Shown here: positions 28,490 to 38,671 of the stretch, piece after piece
How the letters are laid out: every line of letters starts with the position of its first letter
Position numbering within the stretch: position 1 is the stretch's first letter
From: Plasmodium malariae
Taxonomy: Eukaryota > Apicomplexa > Aconoidasida > Haemosporida > Plasmodiidae
Direction of reading: 5' to 3'
Length of the DNA: 64,000 nucleotides
Assembly (NCBI RefSeq): GCF_900090045.1
Contig: NC_041778.1
Span: 310,001-374,000 of the forward strand
Position numbers and translations under genes: made by a program
Notes under the pieces: generated by a model
Told to the model about the DNA's origin: nothing
The model's database searches: none
What the model saw: only the letters and a program-made list of their open reading frames with translations

Positions 28490-30622
28490 TCAAGTCTTAA
28501 CAAGCTGCAACACGTCGGCCAAGAAAGACTGGGAGTTGTGTACTTGCGTACATCCAAGGAGAATGGTAATGTTATACCTTTTGGCTAAATTTTGTATATC
28601 TCTGTACTCTTCGTAGGTAGCACCTCCTATGAAAAATATAACCATAGAGTTGACTTTCTTATTTGCATTTGGTTCTATATTTAACAGATTAGTAGTAGTA
28701 TATATTTGACTATTCAATTTTGATTTAATTAAATCTTCTATTAAATAGTAAATGTACGACTTGTGTAGAGTAAAAACATTGGAAGCTCCTTTTATAGTTC
28801 TAGTTATAGTTGTTTTAGCAAAATTTAAAAAAGTTTGTTCTTTAAAAAGTTGATTAATTTTTGTTTGTTCATTAGAATATAGTAGTAAAGCATCAACTAG
28901 CAATATTTGATCCTTATCTATATTTCTTTTTGTTAATTCTGTTTTAATTAATTCGATATGCTCCTCATCTTCATATTTTAAAGAGTATAACAAAGATAGC
29001 CTCAAAATATCATAGTTTGTATAACTATAATTACGAATAGCATCAATAACTTGTTTGAAATGTTCGCTCTTTTTATGATATATGGCTATGGATTGTTCGA
29101 TCTCGGAAATAAAAAATAATTGTCTTTTCTCTACTATTTCGGAAAATTTATGTAAAATATTTACGTGTTTTGTAACATTACCTGACAATTTTTTATAGTT
29201 AGGATAAACTTCTATAAATTTCTGTATATCATCTATAGATTCAAGGTTCGTTTTTTTCGAAGTTTCTTCTTGATATGCATCTACATAATTTTTTACTGCT
29301 TTACCTAAATCGCCAAAATTGTCAAATAAATGATTATTATAAAATTCGTCGTATATACAAGACATAACTATTTGTGTTTCTTCCTTATTACTTTCTAAAT
29401 TTATTTTATTATTATCTATTCCAATAAGTTCATGTAACATAGCTTGATATGTCCACTGGGTTAGTAATGGAGTGATAGGATCTTCACTCCTATCAATAAT
29501 TAACATATAACAACAATTCCCTTCTGTTATTGTATTTACATTTTGATTACTCATTATATTGTTCAGTTGATAATTCATTTCATTTACTGGATGGTTTACC
29601 ATTCTCTGTTTCTCAATTAAATTTTCGTACTTTTCATATGCTTCTAATACCCCCGAAAAGACACATTCATGTTTTAACATCTTCATTTTTAGTAAGTCTA
29701 TAATATTCTTACAGATGGATGAATGTTTATTATATATAATATCTGGCACCTGTTTAATAGAGCATAAAAGGGAAAACAAACCCTCAACTATTCGATTTAC
29801 AACTTGGTTCTCAAACAGGATAAAACTGGAGTAACTATGCACATCGTCCTCCATCCCCATGGGATTATCACTACCAGTGGTCATGCTTCCGCTAACTCCA
29901 ACATTATCCTTGTTGTTGATGGCATAATTTTGGTAAAAGACGGAATTCCCTTCTTCATCCTTCATTTCGTTAAACTCGTCAATGGTGAGCATATCGTATT
30001 TATGTAACGCGGCACTGCTGCTATTCGAATTACCATACTTCTTCATACTCTGACTCTTCTTCCTTTTATCACTCAACGAGTCCTTACCACTTTTATATAA
30101 AAAGGATGTATAGTCAATGTTAAGGGAAAACAAATTATCATGTAACACATATCCATCAATATAGTATTCCATGATGTTTTTTATTACCTCAAACTCGTCA
30201 GCTTTAGCTAACTTTTCAATAAATTTTTCACTTAACACATTAGTAAAAAATAAATAATATTCTAAAAAAATTGGTTTCTTTAATTCTCTCATTAGTTTTA
30301 GTATATTAGTATGCGTGGGTCTCAATAAAAATATAGCCTTTAAATGCTTCAAATTTTTTATTTTATAATTTTTAAAATCAAATTTTTCATTTTTATTACT
30401 ACTATTATTTATATCTTCAAATATGTTACTGTCATTAAAATTAAGGGTTAAAAAAATCTCTTTTTCTAATATATACGAGTGTGAAAAAATAAGAGAAATG
30501 ATTGTTTTTGTTTCGTCATCTAAAATTAGCACTTTATAACCCTTAACTCGATGGATTATAAGATTTAAGTACTCCTCGTAGATCTGCACGAGGCTCTTGA
30601 ACATGTACGGGTTGCCCTCCAT
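28490..30622 (-). CDS. VPS45: VPS45, Sec1/Munc18-family vesicle fusion regulator
   Basis: A single-exon 710-residue protein, somewhat longer than the family's usual ~570-600. It starts MEGNPYMFKSL and keeps the SM-protein order: domain 1 with YKVLILDDETKTIIS (~30-45) and KAIFLLRPTHTNI (~93-105). The diagnostic VPS45 segment is IDRSEDPITPLLTQWTYQAM (~375-395), followed by LHELIGIDNNKI. The C-terminal domain 3a part is VIFFIGGATYEEYRDI. An insertion of about 75 residues (~175-255, Ser/Lys/Asn-rich) lies between domains 1 and 2. SM proteins bind syntaxin SNAREs and promote SNARE assembly. VPS45 acts in Golgi/endosome traffic, and in Plasmodium this has been linked to haemoglobin uptake, as I recall. 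Position agrees with P. falciparum chromosome 2 VPS45. Confidence 0.96.
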   Translation of the reverse strand: MEGNPYMFKSLVQIYEEYLNLIIHRVKGYKVLILDDETKTIISLIFSHSYILEKEIFLTLNFNDSNIFEDINNSSNKNEKFDFKNYKIKNLKHLKAIFLLRPTHTNILKLMRELKKPIFLEYYLFFTNVLSEKFIEKLAKADEFEVIKNIMEYYIDGYVLHDNLFSLNIDYTSFLYKSGKDSLSDKRKKSQSMKKYGNSNSSSAALHKYDMLTIDEFNEMKDEEGNSVFYQNYAINNKDNVGVSGSMTTGSDNPMGMEDDVHSYSSFILFENQVVNRIVEGLFSLLCSIKQVPDIIYNKHSSICKNIIDLLKMKMLKHECVFSGVLEAYEKYENLIEKQRMVNHPVNEMNYQLNNIMSNQNVNTITEGNCCYMLIIDRSEDPITPLLTQWTYQAMLHELIGIDNNKINLESNKEETQIVMSCIYDEFYNNHLFDNFGDLGKAVKNYVDAYQEETSKKTNLESIDDIQKFIEVYPNYKKLSGNVTKHVNILHKFSEIVEKRQLFFISEIEQSIAIYHKKSEHFKQVIDAIRNYSYTNYDILRLSLLYSLKYEDEEHIELIKTELTKRNIDKDQILLVDALLLYSNEQTKINQLFKEQTFLNFAKTTITRTIKGASNVFTLHKSYIYYLIEDLIKSKLNSQIYTTTNLLNIEPNANKKVNSMVIFFIGGATYEEYRDIQNLAKRYNITILLGCTQVHNSQSFLADVLQLVKT

Positions 30623-30764
30623 CTTTCGCGAAGCCTTCCCCTGCTGGGTAACTTACCTATTTTGCAAGAATGACTTTGTTTTGCTGTATTTTGTCAGATT
30701 GTTTTTATTTTGCATATCTTGCCAGATTGGCTTTATTTTACTGTACTTTTCTTATTTTTGCTTA

Positions 30765-30987
30765 ATTATATCTATATTTTTGCTTAATTATATCTATATT
30801 TATGCTTAATTATTTCTATATTTATGCTTAATTATTTCTATATTTATGCTTAATTATTTCTATATTTATGCTTAATTATTTCTATATTTATGCTTAATTA
30901 TTTCTATATTTATGCTTAATTATACCTATATTTATGCTTAATTATTTCTCTATTTATGCTTAATTATTTCTATATTTATGCTTAATT
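30765..30987. repeat. 22-bp minisatellite
   Basis: About ten tandem copies of TATGCTTAATTATTTCTATT-like units, measured spacing 22 bp between TGCTTAATTA occurrences. It starts about 145 bp upstream of the VPS45 ATG. Confidence 0.9.
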
Positions 30988-31128
30988 TTTTTTTTTTTTT
31001 TTTTTTATCATATTTTATCGTATATTGCCTAACTTGTGCAGGTGGAAAATTACAAACAATTTTGAAAATTTACCGAGTTGGCAGGGCGAAAAAAAAAAAT
31101 ACAAAAATATGCGCAAAAAATAAGCTCA

Positions 31129-31412
31129 TATATATAGAAGTTCATATATATTAGAAGTTCATATATATTAGAAGTTCATATATATTAGAAGTTCATATAT
31201 ATTAGAAGCTAACACATATTAGAAGCTAACACATATTAGAAGCTAACACATATTAGAAGCTAACACATATTAGAAGCTAACACATATTAGAAGCTAACAC
31301 ATATTAGAAGCTAACACATATTAGAAGCTAACACATATTAGAAGCTAACACATATTAGAAGCTAACATATATTGGAAGCTAACATATATTGGAAGCTAAC
31401 ACATATTAGATG
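31129..31412. repeat. 17-bp minisatellite with two blocks of variant units
   Basis: About 16 tandem 17-bp units sharing a TTAGAAG core. The left block uses TTCATATATA and the right block uses CTAACACATA; the last copies carry TTGGAAG. The sharp switch suggests separate expansions of two variants. Confidence 0.92.
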
Positions 31413-31454
31413 TTCACATACATTACAAAGCTCGAATAGCCCAAAATATTTTTA

Positions 31455-31590
31455 ACACTAAATCATTTTCATAGCCAAATTACATTGATGGCCAAATTAT
31501 ATTCATGGCCAAATTACATCGATGGCCAAATTACAATGATGGCCAAATTATATTCACTGCCAATTTATATTCACTGCCAATTTATTTGCA
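31455..31590. repeat. 17-bp minisatellite, GCCAAATTA family
   Basis: About seven degenerate copies of a 17-bp unit containing GATGGCCAAATTA, decaying to CACTGCCAATTTA at the right end. The unit is unrelated in sequence to the neighbouring block but has the same 17-bp period. Confidence 0.85.
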
Positions 31591-32559
31591 CAGTCAAACT
31601 ATTTTCAAAGTTTCTGAAAAAATTTAAGAAATCCTATTTTAACGCTCTCGTTACATGATATGGAAAAATAAAACTCTACATTTTTGTCAATTCAATTTCG
31701 TACGTTTTTTGCAATATTTGAACTTGTATCTATTACTGTGTTAATTATGAAATATACTTGGTGCTAATGTATTACTTTTTAAGTCCCTCTGTTCGTTCAC
31801 TGCTATTTACCGCTCCTTCTGTGCGCAGTTCCACGCGCTTAATTATTAATGAACGAACGTATGTACATACGTGTGTATGTATTATACATTTTATATTGTA
31901 CAATTATGGAGGCAATTACTATATGTACGTATTATTGAACTTTTTCATTTTTTTTTTTTTTTTGTTTTTCTTTTCTATTCCCCCACCTTGTTTACATATC
32001 CCTTATTAACGATTAACAGAAAAATAAATGATAAAATTTCGTTAGTATACAAATCTGCTACCGGTCGCACTTCAAAAAGTACATGCTACATGTTGACTTT
32101 TTTTTTTTTTTTTTTTTTTTGTAGCTATAGTTATATCATTTTATATATTTTTTTACGGCAATATGGCATACATTTTGAAAAAAAAGGATGGAAAAGAAAA
32201 AAAAAAATCTAGTACAATATACCCTTTCAATTTAGCATAGATTATTTCCCCCTTCTTTGACAAAATTTGTATATTTTTTATTTTTTCGTTAAAAAGTATA
32301 CCAAAACATACGGGAAAACAATGTAACTTAGGCATACGCATGGCTGTTTGCATTACGTGCGTACATGTTTTCCTGCTTGTTTTTCTTACCGTTTATCAAG
32401 TGGCCTCAAATATACGAGATAATTACGTACCAGTTAGCAAAAAAATATGCAATTATTTTTACGTGAACAAAGGATGGGTCCAGTTGCCCAATCGTTTGGC
32501 TCTTTCCCCGTTAATATAAAATACGAAACAATGTATTTTCTAACTTGTTCGTAGTGTAA

Positions 32560-32633
<74 letters not shown>

Positions 32634-33002
32634 CTTACAAACCTTTATATAATAGCCCCTATATTTACTTCTTCCCCAGTAACAACATTACGGTTAAAAC
32701 TCCAGCAAAAGTTTGATCGTAAGAAAGACAGAAAAAAATGCTTTCATATAATATGAACATGTGAACGCTGTAAGTACTAATATTATCATTTACCAGAATG
32801 AGCTACAACAAAATGAGGCAAAAAAAAAAAAAAAAAAAAAAAAAAAGGCTTAGCAAATTCAGTAGAAGGCCCATTTTACACGTGTAGCACATATACAGGT
32901 GTGCAAACATCCAATAGAAAAACGGGGCATTATATCCATCAAGAGTGTAATTATATGTTGTTGGATGGAATAATGTATGCTAAACTAACTGCATAATATA
33001 TG

Positions 33003-36000
33003 TTACAAGTTGCCTTGAAATAAAACTACATCAATAAGGTAAGGTGTGCCTTTAATGCTATATTCATATACAATATCAACCTTATTACTTTTTATTACTT
33101 CTTTCACACAATGTAAAACATTTTTTTGAATATCCGAATTAGTGGCAACAGTTAGACCCTTAACTCCATAATCTTGATATAATAAAGATTTTAAAATATA
33201 CAAATATTTGATATTCACATGGTGTAATAAATTAGTGCGACTACCCAATATGTGTGTGGTCAGAATGAGATGGTATAATGTATGCAAAGCTATGAGTAGC
33301 ATTGAGTAGAAATTATATGTGAGTGCCCCTTTAAATCGAAAATTACTATTTATGCCCATTTTGTGTATATGTTTTACAAGAGTAAATATATATGTTAATA
33401 TAAGAATCATATTGTTGAACAGGTACAGTTGACTTATTGATGTTAATATAAAAAGGAGGTGCACTAAAATAGGTAAGTGCATTTTTATTTCATCCATTTT
33501 ATTTGTAAAAATTATAGTAAAACAATTACACAAAATTTCTTTATCGTATATTCCCATTTTGTTTAAATAAGACACAATACTCAGAATATTCTTGACATTT
33601 AATTTTTTCATATTTAATCTTTTATATATTAAATAAAATATAGACTTATCATATATATTTAATCTTGAGTAACTAATATATATACCACATAACAACCTAG
33701 CATCGAATGAATTCTCTTCCATTAATATCTTAGTTTTTATTAATTTTATTAGTTTTACATTTAGATCATAACACTGAATGTCATCTGTGAAACTCATGTA
33801 GTTGAGAAGGGATCCTAAACAAATTATGTTAAAATTTCCCTTGTCAGATTTTTTACATTTCCTTTCTTCATCATCTTCTTCTTCTTCTTCTTCTTTTTTT
33901 TTTTTTTTTTTATTTTCCCCAATTTTTACCCCTTCCTCGCTCTTGTTGTTATACTGCCTTGAAATTATTTTAATAATTATTTCTATCAATTTTTTATTTA
34001 TATTTCTGTAATATATCAATCCATTCACAATTTTTGTCATATTCACGGGCAGCAAGTTTTTTAATATTTCCTCATCAAGTACGCTTCTCTTCATGTTCCT
34101 TAGAAAAGCCCTCCATACATAAAAGGTAAACATTTTTTTTTTTCCTCCCCCCTCCCCTTTCCCCGGCTGCTTATCACGTATTGGTGTTATAGAGTGTCGT
34201 TCATCTAACGTGTCTGCCACGTTTGGTGCATCTACCACTACGCTTCGTGTACTGATCCTACTGCTTAAACCCCCCGAGAGTGGCATTCCCTTATCCATTT
34301 TTTCAAAAAAGTATCTTCTTAAAATATCCTCCTCCAGTGTAACCCTCTCTACATAATTAGCAAAATAAAAGCTAACGAAATATGTATCATAGCAATAATT
34401 TATTTTTGAAAAAACATTTAGAATATTGCTTAACACTACCAAGTCGATTCTTTTACACTTAGAAAGGAGGAAGGTTATTATATACAACATCCTCAAATTC
34501 GTTATTTTGTGTTCGTAGCATATGTTCAACAAATGACTTAACTTTTTTAGCAATCCGTACATAGCATTATCTTCATTACATTTTAGGAAGTCTTTCTTTG
34601 AATTTTCCTTACCAATTAATTCGTTTTTTAAAGTCAAGTCATTTTTTTTTTTCCTTTTCAAATCATTCACGTGCTCTTCCTTTTCACTCGTTTTGTATGT
34701 ATCCTTTGGGTGGATATTGCTCGAGCAACTAGACCATTCCCCCTCATGGTTAATCTTATCACTACATAAAATATGCTTATTTTTCCTTCTTTCCATTGAC
34801 TTCCCCTCATCTGCTTCGAACATTTTGAAGACGCATCTTTCAACTAAATTATCGATGTGCGGCAACAGCGATAGAATAATTTTTTTAACAAGAATCCCTT
34901 GATTTTTCGATTTATCGTTGGTTCCATCGTCACTTCGAAGGTCAATAATGATATCAGTTTTAGCATTTGTTTTACCCTTCTTATTTATGTCCTTTTCTGG
35001 CACGTTCTCTATTTCTTTCCACTTCTTTTTCTGTATGTCCATCCATCTTTTTGCTTCTCCTAGACTTTCACTCGTGCGGATTACTTTTCTCTGATAGAAG
35101 GACAACGAATGCGCAAACTTGATAAAATCTTCTAAGTGTAACACATCATCCTGTTCTATTCCATCAGTACTAGTAAACACATAGGAAAAGTTACAAGCGT
35201 TGGGAGGCATAGACTTATTTATATTACAAACACTTTGATGTAAAGATGCTCTCATATCGATAAAATAATAACATGACTGATTTTCATGTATGTTATGTAT
35301 CTGGTTAAACAAAAAATGATTCAGTTCCAAGTAGTTAATAATTGTTATATTATCTAATTTGAAAAAAGGAGAACAAATAAATGCCATCATAGAATTTTCA
35401 AAATTATCAACAATAATACTATGCAATTTTTCAGTATATAAAATGGTTAAGCTGTAGAGTAATGACATACAACTTTTCCAAAGATATATATCCTTTACTC
35501 TTTCTTCATTCTTTATATCCTTTGCACAGAAGATGAGGATATTTTTTATAAAATCAGTGTATAATGAGCTCAATCTGCAACTGTTAACTTTATCTTTACT
35601 CTTCAACATGCTCTCATTGAGGTTCACTATATGGTACAGCAACTTGGCGGCATCTCTCAGGTGAAGGCATTGACTCTCCAGCTCTACAACACCACTACCT
35701 CTGTGTATACTGCTTGCCTTACAACCGACCATTCCATCAATACTCCAACGCCTGACCATGCTCCTGCTCCTACTCACCCTCCTGCTCACTAATGTGTCCA
35801 ACCTTTCAGTACACCCCAACATAGATCTGTTAAACTCTGACAGACGGAATGAAAACTTCTTAACAAATCTCTCCAATGGATTATCGGTGAAAAGGAAAGG
35901 ATCTATTTTGTACAGTCTAAATAATGTAATAGTCAATTCATTTATTTCCTTCAATTTTAAGAAAAAAAATAATTTGTATATTAAACGCATCAGTGACTGA

Positions 36001-37004
36001 AGCACATGCTTACATAAAATAGGTATCTCCTTAAAATATGTACTGCTCTTACCAGTGGATATTTCATCAGGGTTCATATAATACCCAGAACAAACATAAA
36101 AGAATGATAATACAGTATCATTGTTTACTTGTTCCATTATTTTCTTATTAACTAGGTCACTGTGATATACATATTTTAGAAAAAATGCCTTAAAGAGATT
36201 CTTCTTCTTCACCTTTTCATTCAGTACGAGCATATCATGTAAGCTCATTTGGTTTACCAAAGCTGTAATAGATGCAACTTCCTCCTCTACGTGTCGTTGC
36301 ATTGCTCCTTCGAAGGAGAGCCTCTCACTACAACTGGCTCCTTTACTACGACTAAATTCTTTACTACTGACCGGTTCTTTACTACTGACCGGTTCTTTAC
36401 TACTGACCGGTTCTTTACTACTGACCGGTTCTTTACTACTGACCGGTTCTTTACTACTGACCGGTTCTTTACTACTGATCGGTTCTTTACTACTGACCGG
36501 TTCTTTACTACTGATCGGTTCTTTACTACTGATCGGTTCTTTACTACTGATCGGTTCTTTACTGCTGATCGCTTCTTCATTATTGATCGCATCTTCACTA
36601 CGCCACTCCTTTCCTGCTGCAACATCTGTAATGCTTCCCTGATCCACTAAAAATGATGCTTCCCCTCCGAAGGCATTTTCATTCCTCTTCTTTCCATTAT
36701 ATGACGTCGAGAACTTACTAAAACATGTTAGACCAGATTCAGTTAACTCATATCTCGGGTAAGAGTTACCACCATGTAGATGAAGAATTAACTCCTTTCG
36801 TAGTATTTCTAAATCTATTAAAAATGTTTTCTGTTCATTTGTTTGTATTGTGCTATAGGTATATACCCCCTTTGAAGTACTCACAAAATGACGACTACTT
36901 TCTGTATATATAAAATTGCATAGATTTATATTTTTTTTTTTTTTTTTTTGTTTTATTATTATTCCTACTGGTGCTGAAGATAATATGTATTTCACTAATT
37001 TCAT
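33003..37004 (-). CDS. Large helical-repeat protein with RAP-like C-terminus (putative organellar RNA-binding protein)
   Basis: A single-exon protein of 1333 residues. The N-terminus is basic and hydroxylated (MKLVKYILSSAPVGIIIKQ), compatible with a mitochondrial presequence, not proven. Residues ~145-220 hold twelve SSKEP(V/I)-type hexapeptides. The rest is mostly alpha-helical with weak ~37-residue repeats (for example KSIFYLIYKRLNMKKLNVK and ILSIVSYLNKMGIYDKEILC near residues 1110-1160). The C-terminus (LHCVKEVIKSN...YSIKGTPYLIDVVLFQ) resembles the first half of a RAP domain and stops right after the IDVVL strand. Apicomplexan RAP and heptatricopeptide-repeat proteins act in mitochondrial or apicoplast RNA metabolism; that role is inferred here. 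The gene at 40439 has the same architecture. Low-complexity inserts (Glu/Lys run near 33870-33910) are parasite-typical. Confidence 0.72.
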   Translation of the reverse strand: MKLVKYILSSAPVGIIIKQKKKKKNINLCNFIYTESSRHFVSTSKGVYTYSTIQTNEQKTFLIDLEILRKELILHLHGGNSYPRYELTESGLTCFSKFSTSYNGKKRNENAFGGEASFLVDQGSITDVAAGKEWRSEDAINNEEAISSKEPISSKEPISSKEPISSKEPVSSKEPISSKEPVSSKEPVSSKEPVSSKEPVSSKEPVSSKEPVSSKEFSRSKGASCSERLSFEGAMQRHVEEEVASITALVNQMSLHDMLVLNEKVKKKNLFKAFFLKYVYHSDLVNKKIMEQVNNDTVLSFFYVCSGYYMNPDEISTGKSSTYFKEIPILCKHVLQSLMRLIYKLFFFLKLKEINELTITLFRLYKIDPFLFTDNPLERFVKKFSFRLSEFNRSMLGCTERLDTLVSRRVSRSRSMVRRWSIDGMVGCKASSIHRGSGVVELESQCLHLRDAAKLLYHIVNLNESMLKSKDKVNSCRLSSLYTDFIKNILIFCAKDIKNEERVKDIYLWKSCMSLLYSLTILYTEKLHSIIVDNFENSMMAFICSPFFKLDNITIINYLELNHFLFNQIHNIHENQSCYYFIDMRASLHQSVCNINKSMPPNACNFSYVFTSTDGIEQDDVLHLEDFIKFAHSLSFYQRKVIRTSESLGEAKRWMDIQKKKWKEIENVPEKDINKKGKTNAKTDIIIDLRSDDGTNDKSKNQGILVKKIILSLLPHIDNLVERCVFKMFEADEGKSMERRKNKHILCSDKINHEGEWSSCSSNIHPKDTYKTSEKEEHVNDLKRKKKNDLTLKNELIGKENSKKDFLKCNEDNAMYGLLKKLSHLLNICYEHKITNLRMLYIITFLLSKCKRIDLVVLSNILNVFSKINYCYDTYFVSFYFANYVERVTLEEDILRRYFFEKMDKGMPLSGGLSSRISTRSVVVDAPNVADTLDERHSITPIRDKQPGKGEGGGKKKMFTFYVWRAFLRNMKRSVLDEEILKNLLPVNMTKIVNGLIYYRNINKKLIEIIIKIISRQYNNKSEEGVKIGENKKKKKKEEEEEEDDEERKCKKSDKGNFNIICLGSLLNYMSFTDDIQCYDLNVKLIKLIKTKILMEENSFDARLLCGIYISYSRLNIYDKSIFYLIYKRLNMKKLNVKNILSIVSYLNKMGIYDKEILCNCFTIIFTNKMDEIKMHLPILVHLLFILTSISQLYLFNNMILILTYIFTLVKHIHKMGINSNFRFKGALTYNFYSMLLIALHTLYHLILTTHILGSRTNLLHHVNIKYLYILKSLLYQDYGVKGLTVATNSDIQKNVLHCVKEVIKSNKVDIVYEYSIKGTPYLIDVVLFQGNL
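36347..36580. repeat. 18-bp coding repeat (SSKEPV/I)
   Basis: About twelve tandem 18-bp units containing a GACCGGTTCTTTACTACT-like sequence encode a six-residue SSKEP(V/I) repeat on the minus strand. Copies are nearly identical; the V/I change is a single C/T difference. Confidence 0.93.
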
Positions 37005-37587
37005 GTTATTGTTGATGCTCTATTCATTTTTAACCAAGCCTCTAACTGATGGACGTTGTTCGAAAACTTTTTATTTTCACCTCTCATCGGAATTGCAAAA
37101 GGAGGAGTTATAAGTCTTTTATGTGGGTGGGAATGTTTTACATGATACATGAGTTGTTTGTAACGAGCGTTGACTGAAGGCACTAATGCATGGGGGAAAC
37201 AAAAAAAAAAAAAAAAAAAAAAAAAGGCCCAAAAAATGACAAAAAAAAAGATCAAATTATTATCAAAAAATATCCAAAAAAGGAAAAATATTATCAAAGA
37301 ACAGCCAAAAAAGGAAAAATATTATCAAAGAACAGCCAAAAAAAAAGGTAAAAAATTTGCACCTTCCATAACTGAACCGTTGAATACCTCTCCCCTTATA
37401 GCAGCATTTGCACTGTTAACCTTATTATCATTATTTTTTTATTTTTTTTTTTTTGTAATCGAAATAAGTGTTACGCGTATGCCTTTTTTCATTTTAACTT
37501 CTTCATTTTTCCCATCAACAAGCTGTACAAAAGTGACCTTTGCTCATATAATGTAATAGCATTATCCCTCTGTTTTGCATTTTTTAT

Positions 37588-37620
<33 letters not shown>

Positions 37621-37942
37621 CCAAAACATTCCTCATTGTACATTTTTTGTTTCTTGATAGATACTTAGTTTTTTAAAACGCACCTATAAAGTTCTCTTTT
37701 AAAAATTATTCTTTTTTTATCTTTTCATCTTAATAAGATTGTGCTAAAATACTTATAAGTTACCTTTTTCCCCTTACTTTTTAGGTTTTATTAAATTATC
37801 ACGTTGGTTAAGAAGAAACCGTAAAAGAACCATAAACAGTCAAGTGTGTTTGTGGGTTGAGTAAGTATATACATGAATACATATGTTTACTTATGTAGAT
37901 ATATAGTGTATACACAGCACTCAAACTAATCGCATAACAGCC
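37005..37942. promoter_or_regulatory. Divergent intergenic region between the RAP-like and POP7-like genes
   Basis: A compact 938-bp space between two divergent starts, likely a shared promoter zone. It contains a poly-A run (37201-37225), A-rich AAAAAAGGAAAAATATTATC repeats (about 37275-37350) and a 35-bp poly-T run (37588-37620). No gene is supported. The promoter role is inferred from orientation. Confidence 0.5.
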
Positions 37943-38671
37943 ATGGCAAACAGTGCAAGGAAAAAGAAGAAAAAGAAAGAGGTTACTATCGAAACCATTC
38001 AAAAAGAATACTCACCAGTATTAAGAAAGAAAAAAACAGATATATATATCGCATCTAACAAACCTATTAATATTTACTATCAACAAATTTTAAAAACGTT
38101 GAATAGTAAAACAAAAAAAGTGGAACACCTAATTGAAGGGGATATCAAAAAGGCTAACAGTTGTGCTATTCCTTCAAACGATCAAATCTGTATATATGCT
38201 GTTGGAACTAATATCTTGAGAGCATCTTACCTAGTGCAAGATATAGTTAATTTTTACTACAACTTTTTACATAACATTCGAAACGGGGCTAACGTAAACG
38301 TGCCTAATGTAAACTCGGCTTATGTAAACGTGCCTAATGTAAACTCGGCTTATGTAAACGTGCCTAATGTAAACTCGGCTAATGTAAACTCGGCTAATGT
38401 AAACTCGGCTAATGTAAACTCGGCTAATGTAAACATTTCTAACAAGGGTAAAAGAAAAAAATCTGTCGACGTTACATCCCACATTGATATTAAGGTTAAT
38501 AGTAAAACTCTACTTATGAACGACAATGTAATTACAAATAAATTTTCCATCAAGGAGGATTTCTCAGATGACGACTATGCTGATGTAATCAATTTTGCCA
38601 AGCAACCCTACAACCCCACACTACATAAGTACATCGAGGTTAGTCAAGCTCCTTCTCCTGTTCCCTACTAA
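37943..38671 (+). CDS. Alba-superfamily protein, probable Rpp20/POP7-like RNase P/MRP subunit
   Basis: A single-exon 242-residue protein. After a Lys-rich start (MANSARKKKKKKE) comes EYSPVLRKKKTDIYIASNKP (~21-41), which resembles the N-terminal part of Rpp20. The Alba-fold core follows: a first helix (IYYQQILKTLNSK), strand ICIYAVGTNILRASYLVQDI (~85-104) matching the Alba G-x-A-I-x-[KR]-A helix-turn, then a low-complexity insert and a second strand segment around SVDVTSHIDIKVNS (~173-186). The insert (~113-167) is a VNVPNVNSAY/VNSAN repeat. The C-terminus is acidic. Rpp20/POP7 binds the RNA of RNase P and MRP as a heterodimer with Rpp25/POP6 and acts in tRNA and rRNA processing. The alternative is another Alba-type nucleic-acid-binding protein. 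The assignment is by eye. Confidence 0.62.
   Translation: MANSARKKKKKKEVTIETIQKEYSPVLRKKKTDIYIASNKPINIYYQQILKTLNSKTKKVEHLIEGDIKKANSCAIPSNDQICIYAVGTNILRASYLVQDIVNFYYNFLHNIRNGANVNVPNVNSAYVNVPNVNSAYVNVPNVNSANVNSANVNSANVNSANVNISNKGKRKKSVDVTSHIDIKVNSKTLLMNDNVITNKFSIKEDFSDDDYADVINFAKQPYNPTLHKYIEVSQAPSPVPY
38290..38440. repeat. 15/30-bp coding repeat in the POP7-like gene
   Basis: Tandem units encode VNVPNVNSAY (30 bp, about three copies) and then VNSAN (15 bp, about five copies). All are multiples of three and sit in the loop between Alba core elements. Confidence 0.9.

Larger units (their letters stand above)
30623..33002. other. Intergenic region, 5' of VPS45 and 3' of the RAP-like gene
   Basis: Dominated by three consecutive minisatellite blocks (22-bp and two 17-bp families, 30770-31590), then poly-T tracts (31949-31963, 32098-32120), a (TA)n run at 32577-32630 and poly-A at 32820-32846. 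It should contain the VPS45 promoter on its left side. No gene is supported. Confidence 0.6.

Noticed and set aside
31129..31590. Regular short direct repeats that superficially recall a CRISPR array
   Set aside because: Units are head-to-tail with no unique spacers, there are no cas genes, and the DNA is eukaryotic.
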